DNA of 64,000 nt, from assembly GCF_025153455.1 (NCBI RefSeq), contig NZ_JANZNT010000002.1:62001-126000 (forward strand). Reading direction: 5' to 3'. Of this stretch, positions 24,829 to 33,716 are shown one piece after another. Position 1 is the stretch's first letter; the number at the start of each line of letters is the position of its first letter. Made by a program: the position numbers and the translations under genes. The notes under the pieces were generated by a model. The model saw only the letters and a program-made list of their open reading frames with translations. It made no database searches and was not told where the DNA came from. Origin of the DNA: Sphingomonas sp. BGYR3. GTDB taxonomy: Bacteria > Pseudomonadota > Alphaproteobacteria > Sphingomonadales > Sphingomonadaceae.

Positions 24829-26142
24829 TCAGGCGGCGGCGGGGGTTTCCCGTTCCACCACGCCCATCAGGCTGTTCGGCCCGGCCTCTGCGATACGGAC
24901 GGTGACAATGTCGCCGATGGCATGATCGCCGGTGACGATGACCGATTGCAGCCAGGGCGATTTGCCCAGCATCTGACCCGGATATTTGCCGGTCCGTTCG
25001 ATCAGCACGTCGCAGGTCCGGCCGACCGTGGCGCGGTTGAACGCGATCTGATCGCGGTTGAGCGCCGCCTGAAGCCGTTGCAGGCGATCGTCCATCACCT
25101 CGGCGGGGACCGCATCGTCCATCGTCGCGGCGGGCGTGCCGGGGCGCGGCGAATATTTGAAGCTGAAACACTGGGCATAGCCGACGGCATCGACCAGGCT
25201 GAGCGTATCGGCGAACTCTGCCTCCGTCTCGCCCGGAAAGCCGACGATGAAATCGCCGGACAGGGCGATGTCGGGCCGCACCGCGCGCACGCGGTCCAGG
25301 ATGCGCAGATAGCTGTCGCGGCTGTGGCTGCGGTTCATCGCGCGCAGCACCCGGTCATTGCCCGACTGGACCGGCAGATGCAGGAACGGCATCAGTTGCG
25401 GCAGATCGCGGTGCGCGGCGATCAGGCCGTCGGTCATGTCATTGGGATGGCTGGTGGTATAGCGGATGCGGGCAAGGCCGGGGATTTCGGCCAGCGTTTC
25501 CGCCAGCTTTTCGAGGCCGCGCCCGTCCGCATCGCGCCAGGCATTGACGTTCTGACCCAGCAGCGTGATTTCGCGCGCGCCGGCACCGACCAGCGACCGC
25601 GCCTCTTCGACAATCGCGGCGAACGGCCGGCTGACCTCTGCGCCGCGGGTATAGGGGACGACGCAATAGGTGCAGAATTTGTCGCACCCCTCCTGCACCG
25701 TCAGGAACGCCGACGGGCCGACCTTTCGCCGGGCGGGCAGGGATGCGAATTTCAGTTCGGGCGGCATGTCCGTGTCGAGCGCCAGCCCCTTTTCCGCCGC
25801 GGTGCTGACCAGTTCGGGCAGGTTGTGATACGCCTGTGGCCCGACGACCACGTCCACCTTTGCCCGGCGCGCGATTTCCTCGCCCTCTGCCTGGGCGACG
25901 CAGCCAGCGACCGCGATCATCGGCTTTCGTCCGTCCTTTCGCAGGCGGCCGATTTCCGAATAGACCTTTTCCGTCGCCTTTTCGCGGATGTGGCAGGTGT
26001 TCAGAATGACCAGATCGGCCGACGCCGCATCGGTCGCGGCCAGGCCCTGTTCGGCCATCAGTTCGGCCATGCGCTCGCCGTCATAGACGTTCATCTGGCA
26101 GCCGAACGACTTGACGGCATAGGTTTTGGGCGCGGGTTTCAT
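24829..26142 (-). CDS. miaB: tRNA-2-methylthio-N6-dimethylallyladenosine synthase MiaB
   Basis: This radical SAM methylthiotransferase modifies i6A37 in tRNAs reading UNN codons. The 437-aa protein has the N-terminal cluster cysteines ([22 protein letters not shown]), the radical [11 protein letters not shown] motif and a C-terminal TRAM domain. The 26142 ATG yields the standard [13 protein letters not shown] start. The motifs CHIREKA and [10 protein letters not shown] separate it from MtaB and RimO. Confidence 0.96.
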   Translation of the reverse strand: MKPAPKTYAVKSFGCQMNVYDGERMAELMAEQGLAATDAASADLVILNTCHIREKATEKVYSEIGRLRKDGRKPMIAVAGCVAQAEGEEIARRAKVDVVVGPQAYHNLPELVSTAAEKGLALDTDMPPELKFASLPARRKVGPSAFLTVQEGCDKFCTYCVVPYTRGAEVSRPFAAIVEEARSLVGAGAREITLLGQNVNAWRDADGRGLEKLAETLAEIPGLARIRYTTSHPNDMTDGLIAAHRDLPQLMPFLHLPVQSGNDRVLRAMNRSHSRDSYLRILDRVRAVRPDIALSGDFIVGFPGETEAEFADTLSLVDAVGYAQCFSFKYSPRPGTPAATMDDAVPAEVMDDRLQRLQAALNRDQIAFNRATVGRTCDVLIERTGKYPGQMLGKSPWLQSVIVTGDHAIGDIVTVRIAEAGPNSLMGVVERETPAAA

Positions 26143-26232
26143 GATGGCCGCGCCTATAGGCGAGCCGGAGCGGGGGCGCAAATGGCAGCGGGCGGGCCGG
26201 ACGCGGGCGGGCATCGGTGCGATGCGCCGCGA

Positions 26233-27111
26233 TCAGGCATCCGGCGACGCTGGCTCCGCCTTGTACCGCACCGCCTCGACCATATGCGCGAAGGGGCGGG
26301 GGGGATGGCCGAGCAGGGTGGTCAGGCGTTCCTCAATCCGCCGGCGGCTTTCGGCGGCAATCGCCTTTCGCCCCGGCACGTCGTTGGGATCGAACGGATC
26401 GAGATAATGGACCTCGACCGGAAAGCTGCCCCGGCGGGACAGGACGCGGCGGGCATTGTTGAGGCCCCCTTCCTCCCCGATCCAGCCAATCTCCTCACCG
26501 ACAGCGCCATAGAACAGCACCACCGGCTGAACCAGCACGCCGGGCGGCGGGGGTTCAAGGACGCGCAGCATCGGCGTCTTGAACGGCAGCAACGAGGCGT
26601 TGTCGGTCGTCGTCCCTTCGGGGAACACGGTGATCGACCAGTTGTCGGCCAGGGCATTGCGCAGCGTATTGATCTGATCCGCCACGCCCATCCGGTTTTC
26701 GCGCTTGACGTAAACCGTGCGGTTGAGGCCCGCGAGCCAGCCGACCATGGGCGCGGTGGCCAGTTCCGCCTTGGCCACGAACGCCGTGCCGCTTGCCCCG
26801 CCAAGCGCTAGAATGTCGATCCACGAGACATGGTTGGCGACAAAGAACACATCGCGGCGCAGCGGCGTGCCGATGGTGCGCACCCGCGCGCCGCAGACGC
26901 GTGCCACGCTGCCCAGAAAGAATTTCGGCCAGGGCGAGCCAAGCCGGAACAGCCGGAACAGATAATGCAGCGGCACGCACAGGATCAGCAGGGCGAGCAG
27001 CCCGGCAGCGCGCAGAACGATGCGCAGGCGACCGGCCGCATCGACCGGCGTCACTTCCCCGGCCAGAGCGCGGGCGCGCAGTTCGTCCGGGGCCATTGCG
27101 GTCTGGCTCAC
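26233..27111 (-). CDS. plsC: 1-acylglycerol-3-phosphate O-acyltransferase (PlsC family)
   Basis: It would transfer a second acyl chain to lysophosphatidate in phospholipid synthesis. The 292-aa protein has a hydrophobic helix near 31-50, the NHVSWID acyltransferase box (H94, D99), VYVKRENRMG and the FPEGTTTD substrate motif. A GTG start at 27111 overlaps the fur stop (GTGA), so it is coupled to fur. A downstream ATG six codons in is the alternative. Confidence 0.9.
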   Translation of the reverse strand: MSQTAMAPDELRARALAGEVTPVDAAGRLRIVLRAAGLLALLILCVPLHYLFRLFRLGSPWPKFFLGSVARVCGARVRTIGTPLRRDVFFVANHVSWIDILALGGASGTAFVAKAELATAPMVGWLAGLNRTVYVKRENRMGVADQINTLRNALADNWSITVFPEGTTTDNASLLPFKTPMLRVLEPPPPGVLVQPVVLFYGAVGEEIGWIGEEGGLNNARRVLSRRGSFPVEVHYLDPFDPNDVPGRKAIAAESRRRIEERLTTLLGHPPRPFAHMVEAVRYKAEPASPDA

Positions 27112-27530
27112 CCCTTGCGGTCGAGGGCGACGCCGTACAGCTCCATCCGATGGTCGACCAGGCGGAAGCCCAGCCGTTCCGCAATCTGTTTCTGCAGCAA
27201 TTCAATTTCCGGATCGACAAATTCGATCACCCGGCCGGTTTCGACGTCGATCAGGTGATCGTGATGCGTTTCGGGGGCCGGTTCGTACCGCGCCCGGCCG
27301 TCGCCGAATTCGTGACGGTCCAGAATCCCGGCCTCTTCGAACAAGCGGACGGTGCGATAGACGGTGGCAATCGAAATGCCGCTGTCGATGGCGGATGCGC
27401 GCTCATACACCTTTTCGACATCGGGATGGTCGTCCGCTTCCGACAGCACCTTGGCGATCACGCGGCGCTGATCAGTGATGCGAAGCCCCTTTTCATGGCA
27501 CAGTGTTTCCAGGTCGATCTTACGGGGCAT
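27108..27530 (-). CDS. fur: Fur-family metal-responsive repressor
   Basis: The 140-aa protein has a winged-helix N-terminus (ITDQRRVIAKVL, ISIATVYRTVRLFEE) and the metal site ETHHDHLIDVETG with E81-type ligands downstream. The C-terminal CxxC pair is absent. In alphaproteobacteria such proteins can act as Fur (iron) or Mur (manganese) regulators, and sequence alone does not decide. It is followed by plsC with a 4-nt overlap. A strong terminator separates it from mucR upstream. Confidence 0.93.
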   Translation of the reverse strand: MPRKIDLETLCHEKGLRITDQRRVIAKVLSEADDHPDVEKVYERASAIDSGISIATVYRTVRLFEEAGILDRHEFGDGRARYEPAPETHHDHLIDVETGRVIEFVDPEIELLQKQIAERLGFRLVDHRMELYGVALDRKG

Positions 27531-27581
27531 GGCGGGAATCCTTGTCTGTTACCCCAGGGGTGTAATGCGTTGTGCCGCATG

Positions 27582-27624
27582 AAAAAAGGGGGGCGCACGG
27601 CACAGATCATGCCGCACGCCCCCC
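27582..27624 (-). terminator. intrinsic terminator downstream of mucR
   Basis: On the minus strand a 15-nt arm GGGGGGCGTGCGGCA pairs with TGCCGTGCGCCCCCC with one 2-bp mismatch and a 7-nt loop, then runs into TTTTTT (27582-27587). It ends the mucR transcript and insulates fur. Confidence 0.85.
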
Positions 27625-27653
27625 GTTTATTCCGCTGCGCGATCGCGGATGGA

Positions 27654-28070
27654 TCAGCGCGCCTTGCGACGCGCGGTGCCCAGGCCGATCTTCTTGGCCA
27701 GGCTGCGGCGCTGTTCGGCATAATTCGGTGCGACCATGGGATAGTCGGCGGGCAGGTTCCACTTGGCCCGATACTGTTCGGGGGTCATCTGATAATGCGT
27801 CATCAGGTGACGCTTCAGCATCTTCAGCTTCTTTCCGTCCTCAAGGCACACGATGTAATCGGGCTTGATCGAGGCGCGGACCGAAACGGCGGGCTCCTGC
27901 TTCACTTCAGGTTCCGGCGCGACGGTGCCCAGACCGGCCAGCGCGTTGTGAACATTCTGAATGATCAGCGGCAGATCCGATACAGCGACGCTGTTGTTGC
28001 TCACATGGGCAGCAACGATGTCTGCAGTGAGTGTGACAAGCGTTTCGTTGATTTCGATAGACTGCGACAT
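27654..28070 (-). CDS. mucR: Ros/MucR-family zinc-finger regulator
   Basis: The 138-aa protein matches the MucR architecture: an N-terminal oligomerisation helix region, then a prokaryotic zinc finger [21 protein letters not shown] followed by [37 protein letters not shown]. The usual second Cys of the finger is replaced by Asp (C-x2-D), a known Ros-family variant that still binds zinc. MucR proteins bind AT-rich DNA and act as global, H-NS-like repressors of exopolysaccharide, motility and cell-cycle genes. Monocistronic with its own terminator. Confidence 0.93.
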   Translation of the reverse strand: MSQSIEINETLVTLTADIVAAHVSNNSVAVSDLPLIIQNVHNALAGLGTVAPEPEVKQEPAVSVRASIKPDYIVCLEDGKKLKMLKRHLMTHYQMTPEQYRAKWNLPADYPMVAPNYAEQRRSLAKKIGLGTARRKAR

Positions 28071-28137
28071 TGATGTTCCTTTCGACCCGATTGTCTGTTC
28101 TTACGCTCGGTACATTGTCCTATCGGTCCGAATCGGA

Positions 28138-28632
28138 TCAAACGCAACTGGAAATTGGGCTGTTCATCCCACTCTGGTGCAAATCGATGCTATAGCTGAA
28201 CGCATCATGTAGTTGATTGTCGGAACCGCGATAATAGCCGGGCCGAACTCCGACGCGTTCAAAGCCAAATCCTTGATATAACTTAATTGCCGGGTTGTTT
28301 GCCCGTACTTCCAGATGGAGCCGTTTCAACTGGCGATCCTGGGCGCGCAGGAACACCGATCGCAGCAGCGTGGCGCCAATGCCGCGTTTCTGGCTGGCCG
28401 GATCGACGGCGAGCAGCAGCAGTTCCGCCTCGTCCACGATCATGCGGGTCAACGCAAAGCCGGCGGCGCCGCGATCGGTGAGCGCGATGCACAGCCACAC
28501 GCCGGGCAGGCTGAGCATCCCGCTGACCTGCGCTGCGGTCCATGCCTCGCCATAGCGCGGGTCGAAGGCGGCGGCCATGATCCGGCCAACCTCGTCCAGC
28601 CGCGCGCTGTCGCCGTCGATCAGCTGGATCAT
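28138..28632 (-). CDS. rimI: RimI-type N-acetyltransferase
   Basis: The 164-aa GNAT protein has the acetyl-CoA loop VDPASQKRGIGATLL, the LHLEVRANNPAIKLYQGFGFERVGVRPGYY signature of RimI, and a C-terminal tail. RimI acetylates the N-terminus of ribosomal protein S18, and paralogues act on other proteins. The start overlaps the tsaB stop (ATGA), the common tsaB-rimI pair. Confidence 0.92.
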   Translation of the reverse strand: MIQLIDGDSARLDEVGRIMAAAFDPRYGEAWTAAQVSGMLSLPGVWLCIALTDRGAAGFALTRMIVDEAELLLLAVDPASQKRGIGATLLRSVFLRAQDRQLKRLHLEVRANNPAIKLYQGFGFERVGVRPGYYRGSDNQLHDAFSYSIDLHQSGMNSPISSCV

Positions 28633-29276
28633 GCCGCGTCGGTTCCGGCCGGAATGGCGGGGGTGGCGGCTGCACCCTTTACCTTCGCATCGGGTGCGCG
28701 GCCATAGATGGGGCGGGCGGGCAGGGCGCGCAGTGCCGGGGGCAGCAGCATGGCCCGTGCCGCATCCGGCAGCGCGTCGTGCGCATCGATGCCGGGGGCG
28801 AGTGCCGTCAGCTGATCGGCGGCGCTGCCAAAGACGGGCCGGCCGGCCACCGCTTCGATCGCGGCAGCGGGGATGAGCGAGCGGAGCGCATCGGCCGGGG
28901 CGAGCGGGTGGCGATCAAATGCCTGCACGAACAATTCGCCATGGCCGCCGATGATCGCCACCGACAGCGGGCCATCGCCCGGTGCGGCCGCAGCGATCAG
29001 CGCCATGGAGGAATAGCCCGACACCGGAACACCCCAGCCGATGCCAAGGCCGATGGCGGCGGCCAGGCCGACGCGAACGCCGGTAAAGCTGCCCGGTCCG
29101 CAATCGACCAGCACCTGGTCGGCGCGGCCGCCGCCGGGCAGGTCGGCGATCATCGGGACCAGCCGTTCGGCATGGCCGCGCCCAACGGTTTCGTGGCCCG
29201 ACCCGACCAGCCTGTCCCCGTCGAACAAAGCGACGGAGCAGGCGGCGGTGGCCGTATCAATGACGAGCGTCTTCAC
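28629..29276 (-). CDS. tsaB: tRNA threonylcarbamoyladenosine complex subunit TsaB
   Basis: TsaB is the scaffold partner of TsaD in t6A37 synthesis. The 215-aa protein shows the ASKHA-type start TLVIDTATAACSVALF, the GPGSFTGVRVGLA motif and GYSSMALIA. The GTG at 29276 begins exactly at the conserved N-terminus; longer in-frame starts would overlap the nitroreductase gene. It is coupled to rimI by ATGA. Confidence 0.93.
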   Translation of the reverse strand: MKTLVIDTATAACSVALFDGDRLVGSGHETVGRGHAERLVPMIADLPGGGRADQVLVDCGPGSFTGVRVGLAAAIGLGIGWGVPVSGYSSMALIAAAAPGDGPLSVAIIGGHGELFVQAFDRHPLAPADALRSLIPAAAIEAVAGRPVFGSAADQLTALAPGIDAHDALPDAARAMLLPPALRALPARPIYGRAPDAKVKGAAATPAIPAGTDAA

Positions 29277-29286
29277 GCCCCGGTCG

Positions 29287-29886
29287 TCAGTCGATCCGGT
29301 TGAATTTGTCAAATGCCGGACGGGGGCTGCGATCGAAGATTGTCGACGGATCGCCAACGCCAAGCGTCGAGATGAAGTTGACGCGGACGTCCGGCTGGTC
29401 GGCAAAGAAGGTCTGGTTCAGCCGATCCTCGTCGAACCCCGACATCGGGCCGGTGTCCAGCCCGACGGCGCGGGCGGCCAGAATGAAATACGCGCCCTGA
29501 AGCGAGCTGTTGCGGAACGCGCTGATGCGGCGCGCCTCTGCCTTGTCATCCCCGGCGAACCAGCTGCGTGCGTCGGTATGCGGGAACAGCCAGGGCAGCT
29601 GTTCATGGAAATTCAGGTCCATGCCGATGACCACGCTGGCCGGCGCGGCGCGGATCTTTTCGGCATTGGTACCGGATGCACAGTCGGCCAGCCGTTCCTT
29701 TGCCGCATCGCTGAGGCACCAGATGAACCGGGCGGGCTGCTGGTTCGCGCTGGTCGGCCCCATCTTGAGCAGGTCATAGATGGCGTGGATGTGTTCCGCC
29801 GTCACCGGCGCGTCGGTAAAGCCATTAAAGGTGCGCGCGGTACGGAACAGCGTATCCAGCGCGGCATCGTCGATCGGCGTGCCCAT
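29287..29886 (-). CDS. nitroreductase-family protein (RutE/HadB-like)
   Basis: The 199-aa flavoprotein begins with TARTFNGFTDAPVT and has the FMN-binding MGPTSANQQPARFIW segment and the GLDTGPMSGFD motif typical of the malonic-semialdehyde-reductase-like group (RutE). No other rut genes are nearby, so the pyrimidine role is doubtful and general NAD(P)H-dependent reductase is the safer label. It lies 10 nt upstream of tsaB and may be in its transcript. Confidence 0.88.
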   Translation of the reverse strand: MGTPIDDAALDTLFRTARTFNGFTDAPVTAEHIHAIYDLLKMGPTSANQQPARFIWCLSDAAKERLADCASGTNAEKIRAAPASVVIGMDLNFHEQLPWLFPHTDARSWFAGDDKAEARRISAFRNSSLQGAYFILAARAVGLDTGPMSGFDEDRLNQTFFADQPDVRVNFISTLGVGDPSTIFDRSPRPAFDKFNRID

Positions 29887-29937
29887 TCAGATATTCTCCC
29901 GGTCAGGTAAGGGGTCGGCGCAGAACGCGCCATCGGA

Positions 29938-30513
29938 TCAAACGGCCCGGACTTCCGTCACTTCGGGCACATAATATTTCAGCAACTGTTCGATGCCCTG
30001 TTTCAGCGTTGCGGTGGACGACGGGCAGCCGGAGCACGCGCCCTGCATCTGCAGGAACACCTTGCCCTCACGGAACCCGCGATAGACGATGTCGCCGCCG
30101 TCATTGGCGACGGCCGGGCGGACGCGGGTGTCGATCAGTTCGCGGATCTGCGCGACGATTTCGGCATCCGCCGGATCGTCGTCGGTCGCAGCGTCATCGG
30201 CGGGCACGCTGATCCCCGCCGCGCTGCCAGGGGCAAACAGCGGCATTCCGGCCGAGAAATGATCGAGCAGGATGGCCAGCACGTCCGGCTTTACATCCGA
30301 CCATTGCGCGCCCGGCGCGATGGACACCGACACGAAATCGCGGCCGAAAAACACGCCGACGACATCGCCCAGGCCAAAGATCGCGGCGGCAAGCGGCGAC
30401 GCCTCCGCCTCTTCCGGCGAGGCGAAGTCGCGGGTTCCCGCATCCATGACGACCCGGCCGGGCAGGAATTTTAGCGTGGCCGGGTTGGGCGTTGCTTCGG
30501 TTTCGATCAACAT
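29938..30513 (-). CDS. NfuA-like Fe-S cluster scaffold protein
   Basis: The 191-aa protein has the Nfu N-terminal domain (TEATPNPATLKFLPGRVV) and a C-terminal NifU domain with the cluster-binding CSGC pair in QGACSGCPSSTATLK. It transfers 4Fe-4S clusters to target enzymes such as LipA or MiaB. A GGA lies 4 nt before the ATG at 30513; an in-frame ATG at 30522 is the alternative. It is divergent to the M16 peptidase gene, with their promoters in the 119-bp gap. Confidence 0.93.
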   Translation of the reverse strand: MLIETEATPNPATLKFLPGRVVMDAGTRDFASPEEAEASPLAAAIFGLGDVVGVFFGRDFVSVSIAPGAQWSDVKPDVLAILLDHFSAGMPLFAPGSAAGISVPADDAATDDDPADAEIVAQIRELIDTRVRPAVANDGGDIVYRGFREGKVFLQMQGACSGCPSSTATLKQGIEQLLKYYVPEVTEVRAV

Positions 30514-30632
30514 GGCATCCATGTGGGCGAGCCGGTGCAAAGGATCAACCGGCCACAGGGGCAAAATCAGCTGCAAAATTGGCCCGGCAACTTCACTGGC
30601 CGTTCATCTTAAACCTCGCTAGGCTTATCCCC

Positions 30633-33560
30633 ATGCTGTCCATCAAGCGTCTGTCGCCCGTCGCGGCCCTTGTCGCCGCCACCCTGTTCCTGCCCGCCAG
30701 TGGCGATGCCCAGACCGTCCAGTCGCCGCCAGCGACGCCGGCCGCGCCAGCGACGCCGACCGCAGCGCAGGCGGACGATGTGCCGTGGCTGTTCAAGGGC
30801 AGCGACATTCCGCCGGATCGCGCCTGGACGTTCGGCGTGCTGCCCAACGGCCTGCGCTATGCCGTGCGGAACAATGGCGTGCCGCCGCAACAGGTGTCTG
30901 TGCGCGTCGCGATCGATGCCGGGTCGCTGATGGAACAGGATCATGAGCGCGGCTTTGCCCATTTGCTGGAGCATCTGACCGTGCGCGGGTCCGAACATGT
31001 GCCGGACGGCGAATCGAAACGGGTGTGGCAGCGGCTGGGCGTGACGTTCGGCGCGGACAGCAACGCATCGACCAGCTTTACCCAGACCGTGTACAAGCTG
31101 GACCTGCCCGCCGCGACGCCGGAGGGGCTGGACGAAAGCCTGCGCATCCTGTCGGGCATGATGACCGGCCCCGTGCTGACGCAGCAGGCGCTGGACGCCG
31201 AACGCCCGGTGGTGCTGGCCGAACTGCGCGAGCGGCCGGGGGCACAGGTGCGGATGTCCGATGCCAGCCGCGAACATATGTTTCAGGGACAGCCGATTGC
31301 GGAACGATCGCCCATCGGCACCATCCCGACGTTGCAGGGCGCGACGGCCGCCACGGTCAATGCGTTTCACAAACGCTGGTATCGTCCCGACCGGGCGGTG
31401 GTGATCATTGTCGGCGATGCCGATCCCGCGGCGCTGGAAGCGGCGGTAAAAAAGCATTTTTCCGACTGGAAAGCCGAAGGGCCGGCCCCGGCCGAGCCGG
31501 ATTTCGGAAAGCCGGTCGCGACGGGCAAGGAAGTGCGGGTGGTGACCGAACCGGCGCTGCCGCCCATGCTGTCCTATGCCTATGTCCGGCCATGGGCGAT
31601 CGAGGCGGACACGATCCTGTTCAATCAGGAACGGATGATCGACTGGCTGGCGGTTCAGGTGCTGAACCGCCGTCTGGAATCGCGCGCCCGCGCCGGGGGC
31701 AGTTTCATCAGCGCGCAGGCGTCGCTGGACGATGTGTCGCGGTCGGCCAATGTCACCAGTTTGCAGATCCTGCCGCTGGGCGATGACTGGCAGGCGGCGC
31801 TGCGCGATGTGCGCACGGCGGTTGCCGAACTGATCGCGGTGCCGCCCGCCCAGGCGGAGATCGATCAGGAGGTTGCCGTGTTCCGGTCCGGGCTGGAAAC
31901 CGCCGTGGCAACCGCGCGGGTCGAGGCAGGCGCGCTGATCGCCGACAATCTGGCCGAAGCGGTCAGCATCCGCGAAACCGTGGCCGGGCCGGTAATGTCG
32001 CTGGAAATATTCAAGGGCGCGGTCGACAAGGGCTTTTTCGTGCCCGCGCGGATCAAGGCGTCGCTGGAAAAGCTGATGCAGGGCACGGCCCGCCGCGCGC
32101 TGATCAACACGCCCAAGGGCGGCGACGGCGTTGAGGCCAAGCTGGCCGCCGCGCTGGATGCGCCGGTGACGGTGCCGACCACGCAGACCGAGCAGCGCGC
32201 CGTCAGTTTCGATCAGCTGCCCAAGCTGGGCCAGCCGGGCAAGGTTGTCGCGCGCAAGGCGGCGCTGACCGACCCGGCGGTCGAGCAGGTGGATTATGCC
32301 AATGGATCGAAGCTGCTGCTGTTTTCCAACGATGCCGAGACCGGCAAGGTGTATGTGAAGGTCCGCTTTGGCCGCGGCCGGCAGGCATTGCCGCGCGGGC
32401 GCGAAAGCGCGGCATGGGCGGCGGGGCTGGCCCTGTTGCCCGGCGGCATCGGCGATCTGTCGCAGGACGAGATCGACCGGATGACGGCGGGGCGGCAGAT
32501 CGGGATGCAGTTCGCCGTCGAGGATGACAGTTTCGTCCTGGCCGCGCAGACGACGCCGGCGGACCTGAAGGATCAGTTGCGCCTGATCGCGGCCAAGCTG
32601 GCCAAGCCCGCATGGGACCCGCGCGTGGTCGAGCGGGCACGCGCCGTGGCGCTGGCCGGATATGATACCCGCGACCTGTCGCCCGACAGCGTTTTGTCGG
32701 CGGAACTGGACCGGTTGATGATGAACGGCGATCCGCGCTGGGGCCAGCCGGACCGTGCCGCGATCGAGGCGACGACCCCGGCGGCGTTCCGCAAGCTGTG
32801 GGAGCCGTTGCTGGCAACCGGGCCGGTCGAGGTTCAGGTGTTCGGCGACGTGCCGGCCGAAACCGCCGTTGCGGCGGTGGCCGAGACGATCGGTGCGCTG
32901 GCCAAGCGGCGCGATGCGCCCGCCAGCACCGCGGGCATCGCCTTTGCCAAGCCGGTCGACCAGCCGGTGACCCGCACCCATCGCGGGCAGGAGGATCAGG
33001 CAGCGGCTGTCATCGCATGGCCCACCGGCGGGGGCAGCGCGGGCATTGCGGAAAGCCGCAAGCTGGAATTGCTGGCCGCGATCTTCCGCGACCGGTTGTT
33101 CGACCAGCTGCGTTCGCAAGCCGGGGTCAGCTATACGCCCAACGTCGCCAACCAGTGGCCGGTCGGCCTGCCCGCCGGCGGATCGATCATGGCCATCGGC
33201 CAGGTGCCGCCGGACAAGACCGATTTCTTCTTCAAGCTGGCCGGAGAGATTGCCGCCGATCTGGCCGCCAATCCGGTCAGCCCGGACGAATATCGCCGGG
33301 CGGTGGTGCCGACGCTGCAGCTTATTTCCCGCTATGCCAGCGGCAACATGTTCTGGATGCAGCAGACCGAGGGCGGGACGCAGGACCCGACCCGGCTGGC
33401 CGCCGTCAACACGCTGATCGAGGATTTCACCCGGTCTAGCCCGGAGGAAATCCAGGCACTGGCCGCCAAATATCTGGTGCCGGGCAAGGCGTGGAAGCTG
33501 GCGGTGGTGCCCGATGCCAAGCCGGCGGCCACGGCCGCTGCCGCCCCGGCCGGCCGCTGA
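30633..33560 (+). CDS. secreted M16 (pitrilysin-type) zinc peptidase
   Basis: The 975-aa protein has a signal peptide ending near residue 25, a Pro/Ala-rich linker, and two M16 repeats. The inverted zinc motif is H110-LL-E113-H114, with the third Glu about 75 residues later in VLAELRERPG. The second half (from about 560) lacks HxxEH, as is normal for the inactive partner domain. It degrades peptides in the periplasm or outside the cell. ATG 30633 opens the signal peptide. A second M16 gene is found at the window end. Confidence 0.93.
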   Translation: MLSIKRLSPVAALVAATLFLPASGDAQTVQSPPATPAAPATPTAAQADDVPWLFKGSDIPPDRAWTFGVLPNGLRYAVRNNGVPPQQVSVRVAIDAGSLMEQDHERGFAHLLEHLTVRGSEHVPDGESKRVWQRLGVTFGADSNASTSFTQTVYKLDLPAATPEGLDESLRILSGMMTGPVLTQQALDAERPVVLAELRERPGAQVRMSDASREHMFQGQPIAERSPIGTIPTLQGATAATVNAFHKRWYRPDRAVVIIVGDADPAALEAAVKKHFSDWKAEGPAPAEPDFGKPVATGKEVRVVTEPALPPMLSYAYVRPWAIEADTILFNQERMIDWLAVQVLNRRLESRARAGGSFISAQASLDDVSRSANVTSLQILPLGDDWQAALRDVRTAVAELIAVPPAQAEIDQEVAVFRSGLETAVATARVEAGALIADNLAEAVSIRETVAGPVMSLEIFKGAVDKGFFVPARIKASLEKLMQGTARRALINTPKGGDGVEAKLAAALDAPVTVPTTQTEQRAVSFDQLPKLGQPGKVVARKAALTDPAVEQVDYANGSKLLLFSNDAETGKVYVKVRFGRGRQALPRGRESAAWAAGLALLPGGIGDLSQDEIDRMTAGRQIGMQFAVEDDSFVLAAQTTPADLKDQLRLIAAKLAKPAWDPRVVERARAVALAGYDTRDLSPDSVLSAELDRLMMNGDPRWGQPDRAAIEATTPAAFRKLWEPLLATGPVEVQVFGDVPAETAVAAVAETIGALAKRRDAPASTAGIAFAKPVDQPVTRTHRGQEDQAAAVIAWPTGGGSAGIAESRKLELLAAIFRDRLFDQLRSQAGVSYTPNVANQWPVGLPAGGSIMAIGQVPPDKTDFFFKLAGEIAADLAANPVSPDEYRRAVVPTLQLISRYASGNMFWMQQTEGGTQDPTRLAAVNTLIEDFTRSSPEEIQALAAKYLVPGKAWKLAVVPDAKPAATAAAAPAGR

Positions 33561-33581
33561 CCGGCGCGCTGCCCCGCTGCC

Positions 33582-33671
33582 TCAGGCGGCGGGGAGCAGG
33601 CGGCGGAGGCGGCCGGTCGCGCCGTCCTCCAGCACACGGAGCGCGCCATCCGGTGCCTCGCGAACCCTGAA
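33582..33671 (-). pseudogene. remnant of a sugar-dehydrogenase C-terminus
   Basis: Translated on the minus strand, this stretch gives VREAPDGALRVLEDGATG followed by RLRRLLPAA and a stop. It matches the end of the neighbouring dehydrogenase (IREVEQGPKGELFVLEDGG...GRLLKL). It lies 46 bp downstream of that gene's stop, has no start and no body, and therefore looks like the residue of a tandem paralogue or a duplicated tail. Confidence 0.6.
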
Positions 33672-33716
33672 AGGGTCAGCGCGAGTGCAACCGGCGCGCG
33701 CGCCCGACGGATTTGA

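Noticed and set aside
30609..33119. 836-aa minus-strand open frame opposite the M16 peptidase
   Set aside because: Antisense shadow; Arg/Gln/His-rich without motifs, while the plus strand encodes a complete peptidase.
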